A stretch of 64,000 bases of DNA from Sipunculus nudus. Its lineage: Eukaryota; Annelida; Sipuncula; Golfingiida; Sipunculidae. Location of the stretch: contig CM049306.1 of the NCBI GenBank assembly GCA_026874595.1, positions 91,712,642 to 91,776,641 of the forward strand, read 5' to 3'. Below the pieces are notes generated by a model, which saw only the letters and a program-made list of their open reading frames with translations, did not search any database and had not been told where the DNA came from. A program made the translations under genes and the position numbers. How positions within the stretch are numbered: position 1 is the first letter of the stretch; each line of letters starts with the position of its first letter. This document shows positions 35,670 to 47,653 of this stretch, in pieces.

Positions 35670-38600
35670 ACTGTTACGCATCAGTACGCTTCGAGTGTAA
35701 GAACAAACGCTGCCCTAATACCTACGTCAAGGCGGCTTCTTCCAGAGAACAAAGAAAGCAACATTTGTTAAAATTTTATATATATGATCATGATAACCTC
35801 CAAAATTAAATGGATTCTTCCAACGATGTTAGCCTAACCCTCAATAAAATTTGATAACAAAATAAAATCCATTTCATAATATTTTACTTACTTTTGCTAA
35901 TATAAAAAGAAACAAACCGAGAGTCATGTTATTTAGTCATAGTACAGGAAACGTTCGCTGATTCCACGGATATATGTGAACCTGCGTTAGTATAACGCGT
36001 AGATCGTAGTCAGTTTCTGGTAAAATTTACTTACTCCATCACAATCAACAATGCTCCGGGGACAAACAATTAATACTTTTGGAAACTGTTTATTTAATTC
36101 TGTCTTTTCACATGGATACTGATACGTTGCTCATGCGTTGCATCCACGTTGCATACATATGATGTGTCTGTTAACACGCCAAAGACTACACTCAACTGAC
36201 AGTTAAAACATTATTTTTCATGCTTCACTTTATACAATATATCTTTCATATACTTTCACTTTGCTCTTAGTTCACTTCAAATTCTTTATTGGATATTTTA
36301 AATTTAGATGTCCTCAATAAACAATCTTTATACCTGCTTTATTATGTTGTACCATAGTTGATTATGTTTATAGGGGGAAATGGTCGCTCTTTCTGCTACA
36401 TTTGATTTTTAACAAAACGCATTTCTTTGAGTAATCTCTTTAGTAGCATATTTTGCCATTCTGTGCGGATTATTATTTACTTATTCATTTTTTTCAAAGG
36501 GGGTATTGGAGAATTCTATCACATTAACAGATATGTTTTTTGCAGATACTGTAAGTGAACCACATGAAAAATAAATTCCCTGTGAATATCTCTGGATTAA
36601 CATGTTAGACATTCAGTCACTATCAGCTCATTACAGGACTGTTTATCTGATAGGACCATGGATTATGCTCTGGTGCAGGTAGCACTATATAATCACATGG
36701 TTTATTAGCTAATTATTATAAATATATGTTCATTAATGAATAAATGACATACTTTTGTTGCTGTGTCAGGGTCCACAGAATTATCCAGTCCATCTGAAGG
36801 ATTTATCTCTCGTTTATTTCTGTATTGAGTAGTTATCACTGTACCCCCTAGGAGAGTTCGTGTTAATACAAATTGTTAATCTTGACAAAGGACTGAATAA
36901 TCACCAAAGCATAAAAGGAAACCACATTGTTAAACATCATTATTTATGCAGAAGTGTATTGATGAATTGCAAAGCGAGAAATATCTCATCGTACAACAAT
37001 GCTTCATAGAACAAATAACCCCTGAGTCATGACGCTCAGCTGATGTCTGACACTGAGAAGTTATGTCAACTTAGATAGCAGTCAATTTGATATTTTTTCA
37101 GCTGTTTTTGTGGGAGTTGTGAAAAATTTATCAAACGGATTTCCCCAAATGTTCCATGGTGTAAGATACATATATGTGTAAATGATACATCTTTAAATTA
37201 TGTGCAATCCTATTTTTAAGTTTGAAAATGCGTAAATGTAAAAAGATGTACACTTGACAGGACTGTCCATGATCAATTAAATTACTGAATTACTGAAAGA
37301 TCCAAGCAATCATGACCGAGATATTTGATCTAAAGGAAGAAAATCAACCGTTGAAAATGTTAACATTTAGCAATTGTGTCCTCGACAATTCTGAAGCACT
37401 GACTTCGCCAATTTTCTTCATGTTTTGCAAGATAACAAAGTCATACGGTGAAACCTTGGGCTGCGGACACCCCTCTGGGGCGGACACCCCGCTTTTCAGG
37501 ACAACGGACACTTTTGTTCGCCCGATGGCTGTAATCAATACGGCTAAGGGAAACACAAGTGGCCACCCTGATCAAACTCGGGATAAATACTTTTGCAGAA
37601 ATTTATGCTTTTTAGTACGCCTTATATCAATTGAAATTTCCAATGATTTACGCATATTGCCATGACTATAAGACCGCAGGTTGTTTAACTCAATTTACCT
37701 TATTTTTCAGCTGGAACATTTATTTTTATCAATAGCAGTGCTCATAAAAAATGACGATATTCACGGAATTTCTATTGTTCCGAGGTCTCAGTGAAGCCGC
37801 ATATTCAATCTTAATTCGAGCCACATATTTCCATCATAGGCCCAGGAGCGAGGAAAATGACGTATCTGTTACACACCCGGACGATAGCAGTCACGGGTCA
37901 TTACCTCTCGCCTCGGTCGGGGAGGGGGATCAGCAATATCAACAAAACTCCGATCCTGTAATATTTGCTTAACGGAAAGTAGTCCTACCCATCAATCATA
38001 AGGTGTTTATTATATAATGCATTTTTATCATATTTCTTAAATATCGCTCCCGAAGGATGTTAAACAACACTTGAACGAGATGTCAGATATTAATTTATTC
38101 CATAAGCGATTCTTTTGATATCACGGAAAGAGTGATCAATTGAAAAAAATTTCGGACCCAGTGCAAAAATATATATGTCGAGAGTAGTTAAGTCCTGTCG
38201 AAGTCAGTCAATGCTAGAATATTATATTCTCACAAGTAATGATGATAATGTTCCAGTTAATATTGAAAACCTCATTTCAAAATAGAATAAATAAAACACA
38301 ATAACCGGTAGCAATAAATTGTATTCACATGTAAGATATATCTATGAAGAAATATTAGAGTAAAATTACCGGCTTTCATGGTTGATTAAGTCCCATTCTT
38401 GGTACTCCGGCATGTGGCCTCAGCCGGACTTCCTTGGCCTGACCCCTCTGTGGTGGACATCCCGCTATAACGGACAAATCATCCGGTCCCATGACCGCCC
38501 CCCTCCCCCCGAGGGGTTTCATTGTATGTCCAAATGACGCACAATGTTAAATTTTTCGGTTCAGTGCAAAATCTTTATTTTACTGCCGAGAGCTCTTACA

Positions 38601-39418
38601 CAAAGCTGATTTTTCAAATGCTAAAAACACAAAAACGCGCGCAACTCAAGGTCACACTGACCTAATTCGTGGTATCCAAGAGGATTAACCGAGGACAAAC
38701 TTTGATGTTAAGTAAGATGTTCCTTGGCTGAACGGTTATGATTTTGTCCCGTTCACAGAGAACGCTCGGACGGAAGGACAGACAAGAGACAAAGGGTGAA
38801 CGCTGTAGCTCAGAAGTCCTATGGTCAGCTGAACTAGGAACCGTGCAATATTTACCTACTTTAATAATATGCGATTTTGTCTTTTGTTGAAGCATATTAT
38901 AATGCTACGCGTTCATAATTTAATTTTCTTGTGATTATATTTCAAAAGGCTACATACAAATATGCTATATGTAAACAAGAAATACCTGCATTATTTGTAC
39001 AATATTTACTAAAAACAATCTTATAAGCTTACACTACCCCGTACTGATGTTATCAGTAAATATTTCTCGGAAAACTATGTTGCAGAAAACTACACACAAG
39101 GAATTCTTGTTTGCAGCTGCCCAGTATTCATAAAAGTATTATTACTTAAGTTTGTGATTAGCTTTGACTGGCATTATTTTGCTTAGCAACAGTCTATCTG
39201 TTGTCATATTTACAGTCGTTTTGTGTACTTATTGCCTATAATGTTAATTTAGAAGATATCATCAAATAAAAAACAGGGCTCGCAGCAGGACGTTACCAAA
39301 AGGGATTTCTAATTGTCCTAATGTATAAATTATTAACTCTGTCACACAAGATATTTTAATTGAGTATTTATAATCACCGTGTTAGTACCAGACATAACCT
39401 TTTTACCATCCCTATCTT
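35670..39418. repeat. 3' flank of duplicated block (copy D)
   Basis: Collinear with 1-3833, including the segment 1390-2440 that C lacks (matched at about 37030-38010). GC-rich GGCGGACAC words lie at about 37458-37530 and a hairpin at about 38440-38520. No gene is seen. Confidence 0.8.
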
Positions 39419-40731
39419 TCAAAACAGTTTCGTTCAAAACGTGATTAACATTAGACAAGGTTCAACGCTGAAAATGGATACAACAGCAACACGTTGCATA
39501 TAGAGCAAATGATGTGGTCTTGAAACATGTCGAAAGTTTTCCCGTGAACTACACATAGAGCATATTCTCTCTGAAATATTCTTAACATATGTTTTATTGA
39601 CGAAAAAAGTTGACGTTACCTGACCAAACATATTCCTTGCGGTGCATGCACAATTTCCTGCCTTCTTTAACACTGCACTGGCTGAGATATACTTATCGGG
39701 TTGCCAATAATCATGAACTCTGCTATAAGGTGTTATTAGCGTGACATTCATGCCCAAGCGCCAAAGCCTGAACATACCAAAATGCCTTTTTTTATTATCT
39801 GCTGATGTATCATAGGAGGTAAGCATTCAGGTAATGTCCCGTACATGGTTAACATTTTATTGTCAATCATACATGTTGTCGGTATCCCCGATCTTATTTC
39901 TTGCAGAAATATGTATAAACAATTAACATTAGCAGGAAATTGAGAGAAACCTGTTGGATTATCACATGCCCATTCGACCAATTTCCTTTGCTGGACAAAA
40001 GAGTAAAATGAATTTCGCTTGCATTCACAGTTAATCGGATCGCCAACCACTTACAAGATACGACGAGAAAGTCCTTGGAACATCGAAAGGGAGAAGAAGT
40101 CGGTTGTTCCGGAGCTCCAAGAACGGAAGGTTGTCGACGAATACATCTTCAGAGAAGAAACACTGGCTGAATTTATTATTCCTAAGAATCAAATACACCA
40201 GCTTTGTGAGACTGTTAAACACGTCGATATGAAGGTTTGTTTGATCGTTGCATGCAAGGTTTAAAGAGTGCAATGATTTTAAACCATGGAAAGTTATATT
40301 CCTCACCTGTGTGATCCCATTGTCGGAAAGTATCAGTGTTTTCAAGCTCGGCAATGAATTAAAGACCATGTCCTCGTTGCTTCCTATTAAATTATGGGAT
40401 ATATCCAACAGGATTACATTACGGTTATCAACTCAAAGGTTTGAGATCTAGGTTATGTTATTATTTGAAACGTTCATGAAGATACCCATAGGAAATATTG
40501 TTAAAGTATCCTTCGGTCATGTTAGCATATTAAAGCTCAAGAAAACTGACGTGATATTTCTTCCACCTACGACGTTGGCGACAAACTGAATGTCATGTAA
40601 TCCGCTGTACGTACAGTTAACTGTAGTTTCATTATATTGACACAGGCCATACTTAAGTGTCCTGTGTGATCCTCGATTTCAAGAAATTATACTTATATAA
40701 ACTAACAAGGAAGTCACAAATATATATACAT
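39419..40731 (-). pseudogene. LRR-Ig receptor, copy D (several lesions, short tail)
   Basis: The start codon survives at 40729-40731, but the signal-peptide and N-cap region carries changes. Stops interrupt the first LRRs (near 40520 and 40448). An open part (40408-40031) carries the later LRRs, with DISHNLIGSNEDM and LELRNNRLLLPFDV. It then shifts frame before GDPINCECKRNSF (C-cap) and again before the Ig half, whose second cysteine context reads GNCACTARN. The end has TGA just before the last residues. The ectodomain is nearer to C and E than to A and B. The span and 3' flank are of the short-tail type. Confidence 0.9.
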
Positions 40732-40974
40732 TTTTAAGTATAAATGAACTGAACAAAATCTTCGGTAGCTGCGCTAGTTTTAACAAATGGTAATATGTTT
40801 TATATTCGAACACGTCCTGTGTTAAACAATGCAACGCTGTGACTTTCCCTGCTTTCATTTTAGCTTGTATCCCGTACAAAGATAAAAGGGCAGAAATAAT
40901 CATACATGGAGGACAATTAAAATAAGTACGTAAACATTCTTATCTTTTACAGACTCATCAAATAACAGAACAAT

Positions 40975-41034
<60 letters not shown>

Positions 41035-41939
41035 CTAACCACTATTTTTCAGATAAACCAGACGATAACCAAAGCTTAAATAAAAACTCATATTTGTTTT
41101 ACTTGGTGATTAATTTGTATTGGCTTTCAAAGCAAAAAGCATAAACGGTGTCAAATGCCTCGAGTTATGTCAATTCATCAAATCGTATCGATGCAGTTTA
41201 TAAAATAATATTTGAAAAGAATGGTTATGCATAATATAATCATAATGAGTTTGCTTTCAACAAATACCTGAAAGTCTCTAATGTCTGTGGCCTGTTGACC
41301 CAACTCCGTTTGTGTGGGTACGTTAATTGGCCGGATTGACCTCATCAAAACCATGGTCAATTGGTTTTTTTTATAACCATGTACAACTTGCATGGTGATT
41401 GATTAACCTGTATAGGACACCCTGCATTCACCTGCACATAAACTATTTACATCTTCCCTGTGTAAATATAAATAATTTATACCTTTAACAAATAGGTGTA
41501 AATAAGCCGTAGGTCTGTGTCCACATGTGATTTATATAAGGCCATGCATGACGCGGCGTTCGGCCGCTGAACTTCTGTCGTCCGTCATTCTTCATTTTTA
41601 ATCTTTTCTCAGCAATCCCCGGGCGTAGTCTTGCAAGGGTTTGCACGTATATTCAACCATACTAGTTAAATTTGGTGGCAAATTTGAGGTAAATTGATGA
41701 AACTGGAGTTTAAGAACTGACACAAACAATAGTCTATAAAATGAATGTTTGCCCTTTGTTGGTTAATTCAGTCTCAACCAATATATTTTATCACCAGTGG
41801 TTAGGTTGATTCTCGAAATTCAAAATATATTTATTTAGGTAAAGGTTGGCCAGTTGGTTAATGTTTATAAAAATATATACAGGTATTTTAGTCCATTCAA
41901 GTATTTTTCTCTTGTCTGATCTGTATATTCAGGCCTATA
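40732..41939. repeat. 5' flank of copy D, truncated
   Basis: Parallel to the proximal part of the other 5' flanks but cut off near 41940, where the 3' flank of copy E begins. A junction between two blocks therefore lies here. It contains the (AT)n run at 40977-41032. No gene is seen. Confidence 0.7.
40977..41032. repeat. (AT)n microsatellite
   Basis: A pure AT dinucleotide run of more than 50 bases, absent at the equivalent place in the other 5' flanks. Confidence 0.95.
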
Positions 41940-42104
41940 GACCCAGAGAACTTTGTTATACATAGCATGGGACGACGGCAGTGTATATCCGCGGCATGAA
42001 GAGCATATCCCAGTGTGAACTTTCCTTATTACATCTACATAGTAAGATTACTTCCTGTAGCGCTTTTCTCGTGTTTTTATTTTTTCAAACATCGTGCAAA
42101 TGAC
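41940..42104. repeat. Long-tail-type 3' flank, copy E
   Basis: Matches 19928-20119 behind copy B (for example, a shared GAAGAGCATATCCCAGTGTG). It forms the 3' untranslated region of E plus a short flank before the truncated D block. Confidence 0.75.
42076..42081 (-). promoter_or_regulatory. Candidate poly(A) signal of copy E
   Basis: AATAAA on the minus strand, about 24 bases after the stop codon of copy E. The spacing is plausible. The equivalent place after copy B is altered. Confidence 0.4.
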
Positions 42105-43682
42105 CTAAATCTTAAGTGTCAGGTATGATGTTCCCTCGGCCTCAGTCCTTTCTATGTCTGACGAGAGAACTGCATTAGGCCTATAAACACTGTCTTCATA
42201 GATAATTTCTTCTGGGCCATGAAACTCGCCCGACTCTTGATTACCTGGGGTAATGTCTTGGTAGCCAAACGAGTCACGTGACATGGGTCGTTCAACCGGC
42301 ACCTGTGCACAGGGCGCCATCTGATGGCCATACATGGCATTTGATACGCTTGGCGCGCTTCTTCGACGGGTTTGCTTGCACTGCATTGTTTTAGAACAAC
42401 ATATCCCAAAGAGGAAAACATTAGGGATAAAAAACAACAGTGAGAGCATCCACGGAAGATGTGTTTGGAACCAGCTTCCCTGACATGTGCGGTTTTCTAA
42501 ATATTCCCGCTCAAAGTATTTAGAAAGATCGCTTTCATTAATTTGTATAATTGACGTCATCTGACCAATCATGTTTGTGGCGGTGCATGTATAATTACCT
42601 GCCTTCTTCATCACTGCACTGACTGAGATAAACTTACTGTATTCTCCATAATTGTAAACTCTGCTATTAGGTGTTTTTAACGTGACATTTAATGCCGGAG
42701 CTCCAGAGGCTGAACATACCATAATGGCGTCTTCCAGGTTTTGGTGATGTATGACAGGAGGTGAGCATTCAGGTAATGTCCCGAACATGTTTAACGTTTT
42801 ATTGTCAATAACACGACATGTTGTCGGTATATCCGATATTATTTCTTGCAGAAATGTATATCGGCAACTTACATCACCAGGAAATGGAGAGAAACCTGCA
42901 GTAACACATGTCCATTCGACCAATTTCTTTTGCTGGACAAAAGAGTAAAATCGACTTCTTTTGCACTCACAGTAAATCGGATTGCCTGCAAGAGACAAAA
43001 TGAAACGAGACGACGAGAAAGTCAGTGGAACATCGAAAGGGAGAAGAAGTCGGTTGTTCCTGAGATCCAAGAACTGAAGCTGATCGAGGGCTACGTCTTC
43101 AGAAAATACACACTGACTGATTTCATTATTCTTCAAAATTAAATACTTCAGCTGTGTAAGACTGCTAAATACATCAGAATGAAGATTTGTTACTTTGTTG
43201 TTGGCTAGGTTTAAAGAATTTAAAAATTTCAAACCATGAAAGGTAATATTCCTCAATTGTTTTATCCCGTTGTCAGAAATTATCAGTTTTTTTAAGCTAG
43301 GCAACGACTTGAAAACCATGTCCTCGTTGCTTCCCATTGAGTTATGGGATATATCCAGGAAGATAACATTCTGGAAATTATTTTCAGGGTTCGAGATTTC
43401 GGTCATGTTATTATATGAAACGTTGAAGAAGCTCCCCATTGGAAACAATGTTAAAATATCCTCCAGTGATGTTAACATATTGTTGCTCAGGAAAACTGAC
43501 GTGATATTCCTTCCACCCACGAAATTAGCGACAAAGTCAATATCATGTAATCCTATGTATTTACAGTTAACTGTAGATTCATTATATTGACACAGCTCAT
43601 CCTTAAGTGTTCCGTGTAATCCCCGATTCCCAAACGTTACACTGGTATAAACAATAACAAAAGCCGTTATATATAAATACAT
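42105..43682 (-). CDS. LRR-Ig transmembrane receptor, copy E (intact, long tyrosine tail)
   Basis: The longest intact member: 525 residues in one exon from ATG 43680-43682. Layout: signal peptide (1-18), LRR N-cap (Cys31, Cys40), about six LRRs (58-225), LRR C-cap NPIYCECK (Cys238, 240, 259, 273), C2-type Ig (Cys323, Cys366 in GNYTCTATN), stalk with EYLENRTCQGSW, and membrane span at about 410-429 (MLSLLFFIPNVFLFGICC). The cytoplasmic tail is about 96 residues, starting CKQTRRR. The tail has tyrosines in YQDI (474), YEDSVY (495, 500) and a C-terminal TSYLTL (520), which look like SH2-binding or ITIM/ITSM-like sites. That role is inference. An AATAAA follows 24 bases after the stop. The ectodomain is closest to copy C, the tail to copy B. 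It is likely a signalling cell-surface receptor; the ligand is unknown. Confidence 0.87.
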   Translation of the reverse strand: MYLYITAFVIVYTSVTFGNRGLHGTLKDELCQYNESTVNCKYIGLHDIDFVANFVGGRNITSVFLSNNMLTSLEDILTLFPMGSFFNVSYNNMTEISNPENNFQNVIFLDISHNSMGSNEDMVFKSLPSLKKLIISDNGIKQLRNITFHGLKFLNSLNLANNKVTNLHSDVFSSLTQLKYLILKNNEISQCVFSEDVALDQLQFLDLRNNRLLLPFDVPLTFSSSRFILSLAGNPIYCECKRSRFYSFVQQKKLVEWTCVTAGFSPFPGDVSCRYTFLQEIISDIPTTCRVIDNKTLNMFGTLPECSPPVIHHQNLEDAIMVCSASGAPALNVTLKTPNSRVYNYGEYSKFISVSAVMKKAGNYTCTATNMIGQMTSIIQINESDLSKYFEREYLENRTCQGSWFQTHLPWMLSLLFFIPNVFLFGICCSKTMQCKQTRRRSAPSVSNAMYGHQMAPCAQVPVERPMSRDSFGYQDITPGNQESGEFHGPEEIIYEDSVYRPNAVLSSDIERTEAEGTSYLTLKI

Positions 43683-45224
43683 TCTCACGAATAAACGAAT
43701 TGAAGAGAATGGTCGGTAGCTGCCCTAGGTTCAACAAATGGTATTCTTATGTATCCGTTCACTTTAATCATATATTACATAATGCGAGTTTCTGGCTCCT
43801 ACAAGTTACTCCTTTCCTGCTTGTGAGTTGAGCTTGCCATCCGTACAAAAATAAAAGGGCAGAAGTAACCATACATGGAGGACAGTCTAAATATGTACGT
43901 GAAACAAAGCTGGGGGGACTCTGATCTTTTCCCGATTCATCAAATAATAAGTGTTCTCTGACAATACCTAATATATGAATAACCACTATTTTCAAATATA
44001 TCAGATGGTTACTACAACTAAAATAACGTCATTTTTGTTTTAATTGTTAGAGTGATTACTTTATTTATGTTTTCAAAGCAAATGCATAAAAGACGTCAAA
44101 CGCATGGAAACGTGTAAATTCACCATGTTGCATCAAAACAGTTAATGAAAAAACTTTGTAAACAATGGTTATGCATAAGACAATCATAATAAGTGTGCTT
44201 CAAACAAATAACAATGTTATTCGTATATCTGCGGCTTGTTGACTCAATCACATTTGTGCGGGTACGTTAATCGGCCGGATTGACCTAATTACTTTAACAT
44301 ATGGATGTAACGATATGAATCTAACTCAATTTGTATAAACTACAGCTCTATGTTAGGTACCAATTACTAAAGATAGCACTTGATTTAGGGATTAAAATAT
44401 CAAAGTTAAAAGTGAAGGTTTACTTTACATTTTATGTTCAAATTAATAGCTTCTGTTAAGATTGATTCGTTCTATCCTTACTAACATTCCATTCATTTTA
44501 ATATTTAAATATATCAATAAAATGCGAATTCTTTGTGGAAATTAGGCAAGAAGCATACTTAAGTCTTTCCAGCTGTAATACTGAAATTTCTTCTGTATTT
44601 ATAAATGTACTGTTTTTGTGTAAAATGAACAAGATTCCACGCAAGTGTAGTATGCCACTGTTGTGAGTCTTGAGGAAAAATTCATCTAGGTTGAGAGACC
44701 CATGCTGCCATCTAGTTTCTGCAATTTGAACTAGATGCGTAAAATACACCGCTTATCAGCGGTATATATATATATGTGTGTGTGTGTGTGTATGTCAAAT
44801 TAAGGAGGATTAAAAATATATATATATGTGAAATATAGTTTTTTTATACCATTTTCGTCTAATTGAATTATTAGGTTTTTTGTTATATAATGTGATCAGT
44901 AAACAGTACAAACAGTAAACAGCGATGTTTACGAGTTGTTTGTTTGTAGCAATTACCATTCATCAGTGACAGTTTTGAATCTCTTCTCAAAGCTAAAAAT
45001 TAGCGAGTCTACAAGATATGACACGAACCGGGCGTACGAAAGGGATTTCGAGCGTCACGGACGCTTACCCCGCGTTATGAAAGTCAAGAGATATGTACAA
45101 CACAGGTGTCCTCTTTTGTGCCAGTATTTAATTATGAAATCCTTAACAATGTACACCAGACGTTTTAGGCACCATAATGGAAATACATACATTACTGATG
45201 TCCGTCACAAAATTCTCACCTTGA
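43683..45224. repeat. 5' flank of duplicated block (copy E), part 1
   Basis: Parallel to the flanks of A-D and broken by the LINE at about 45225-50140, after which it resumes. Short (TA)n and (GT)n runs lie at 44762-44790. No gene is seen. Confidence 0.75.
43845..43905 (-). promoter_or_regulatory. Conserved proximal upstream segment (candidate promoter)
   Basis: About 165-220 bases upstream of the start of E there is a well-kept segment (plus-strand words AAATAAAAGGGCAGAA and CATGGAGGACA) that recurs upstream of A (about 5305-5345), B (about 21850-21895), C (about 31365-31410) and D (about 40878-40925). Read on the gene strand it includes CCCTTTTATTTTTG, a weak TATA-like stretch. Conservation is expected from the duplication alone, so a promoter role is only a guess. 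Confidence 0.25.
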
Positions 45225-45455
45225 GATGTCTTTTTTATATTGTTTGTTAACAAAATATTGCATGAAATACACATATACATAACAAAGCAATACATTATGA
45301 CCAAACATTACATGTCACCAATACATTCACAGTTAAACGATCACTGGACAGACAGTGACCATTACCAAAAAAATAAATAAACAATAAGGAATATAACATC
45401 TGTATTGGTACAACTCCCGATGTAAAATGCCCATAAATAAATAAATAAATATCTA

Positions 45456-45459
45456 TATA

Positions 45460-45500
<41 letters not shown>
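45456..45500. repeat. (TA)n microsatellite
   Basis: A TA-rich run with one interruption, near the 3' end of the LINE. Confidence 0.9.
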
Positions 45501-45510
<10 letters not shown>

Positions 45511-46462
45511 GGCATATACCTTCATATATACATATATGCATACATATACACAAACATAGACACATATGCGATACACATAATATTTCTTTCATTATTTCTA
45601 TTTTATAATTTACTACATACTGGGTTTATCAAAAAGGATTCCCATCTCCCCATATGGTACGTATATTTATTTATTATTATTATTTTTTTTTTTTTTTGCA
45701 ATAACCCTTTCAATCCTCTCATATTGATCTAACATCACACAAAATGCATCAAAGTGACCTACATCTTCCTGGTTTCTGTATGTATTTATACAACAATATA
45801 ATATGATTTATCAGACTACTCCGCGGCACAGTATGTGGAATCCATGTAAGTATATTCAATTTTGTACAACTTGGCAAGTCCACCTCTAATTTTTCAAATT
45901 TATTTTTAATTTGTAGATATAATGAAAACAAAACTTTGCATTCACAAAAAACTGTGAATATATTGTGAAATATATTGTGTAAAATCTTATATTCAAACGC
46001 CCGTAGCCTCGTTTCAAAGGTTGTACTGTAAACAGTTTTTAAACATTTTCCCAGTTAACGTCAGTGTTAACACATTTCTCTAGATAACACCTCCCAGTCA
46101 GGATTTCGTGTATATTCAATATGAGTCTACTTTATATACCTTTGGTGCTAATCTTTATATTCAACTTACTATCCTGAAGTGGTATAAATGCATGTTCCGA
46201 AGCATTCAGTATTTCCGACGACTCTAAGTATTTGTAGCCAATCTTTTTCAATTGTATGTTTTAACATGAGCCAACTGAACACCTTTGACTTGGGTACTTT
46301 AGGATCACTTAACATTTTAAATTTGCACCTTGAAACTAATTTTGTAAGATAAAAAACGTGGTATCGACTTCCATAATTTTTCTTCCTTTCAAATTCCCTT
46401 TTTTATCCAGAATATCCTCCGTGCCTTGACCATACTGGCCAATCCGTTACCCCAATCCTCTA

Positions 46463-46885
46463 TTATTTTTTCTTGAATAATAACTTATATTTAATTTTTG
46501 GGACGGCTCCATCCCATATAAAATCGGTCACGTTATCCTTCACTTTACTGATAAAAGTCTGTGGTGGAATTAACACCTTACACACACACATAGTTGTTGG
46601 TATTATGAGAGATTTCAAAATTGATATATTTCCGTATGTTAAGTTGCGATTCTCCCACATTGGTTCTGTAATATTTAATTCCATCTTTAAAAAATAATGC
46701 GGGATACCGAACTTCTTTAACACACAGTTTATGAAGTAAAAATCCAAAGAATCAAAAGCAGCTTCATAATCCGCTGCGAACAAAATGCCTTCTATTCTTT
46801 CTGTTTTTGTATATTCCAGAATATCGAGAATCAATCTTAAAGGCTCCTCTATGGTTCTCCCGTTAACAAACGCAAATGGATTCAT
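46463..46885 (-). pseudogene. LINE reverse transcriptase, catalytic core deleted
   Basis: Fragment with FVNGRTIEEPLRLI, then FAADYEAAFDSLD and the following helix (VLKKFG), typical of RT motifs before the active-site loop in L1/Tx1 elements. It passes at once into the region that normally follows the RT (YGNISILKSLIIP, then VTDFIWDG). The RQGxPL and FADD motifs that should lie between are missing, so a deletion has removed the catalytic core. More decayed RT sequence continues upstream to about 47500 (for example, RLRRVLPRI directly before FVNGR). Confidence 0.8.
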
Positions 46886-47653
46886 ACTAATAATCCTTGG
46901 TAAAACACGTCTTAATCTTACTGCTAATAGTTTACTGATAATTTTTGCATCTGTATTAATGAAGCTTATCTGTCTTCATGATTTCAACAGACGGTTATCC
47001 TTGCCAGTTTTCTTCAACAGTGATATTACAGCTTGCCGTTGAAAACATGATAAGTAACTCCTAAAAAAGCTTATTCGTATGCAATTAATTAAATGCTTGC
47101 CCAGTTTATCAAACAATTTTAGGTTAAACTCAGCTGGAAGTCCATCGTTACCAGGCGTTTTAATTTTTAGGCACTAACACTAAAGTTTTATTTCTTGCAA
47201 TGAAATGGGCTCATTAAAAATCAGTTTTTCTTCATCCGGTACCCTTTCTATGTTAATATTTTCCAAAAATTATCATAATCATTTTCCGATATCATTGTTT
47301 TGCCATGGTACTTCATTTTATAATGTTTCTTTATTCCTGGTCCCGTAATATTTTGCTTCCATTTGCGAGCAACAATCTACGAATGCAAGTTTTAGTTTTA
47401 TTTCTCTTCTCCAAATTAAAAATAATATGTATTACATTTCGTATCACTGAGCCCGAGACCTTATTATAATTCCTTCAGTCAGTTTGTTATAATGTTTTTC
47501 AAGTTTTGCTTTAGCTTTTTGAATTTTTGGTTCCTAAACCAGTTTTAATTTAAGCAATTTTCCATCTCAGAAACACGGTTTTTTAAACTTAACATTTCAC
47601 TACGAAATTCTCTTGCTTTTCTTTTTGAACACCTCATCAACTGTTTCCTGACT

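Noticed and set aside
45362-45592. 76-codon minus-strand frame full of Ile-Tyr repeats
   Set aside because: Translation of a TA microsatellite.
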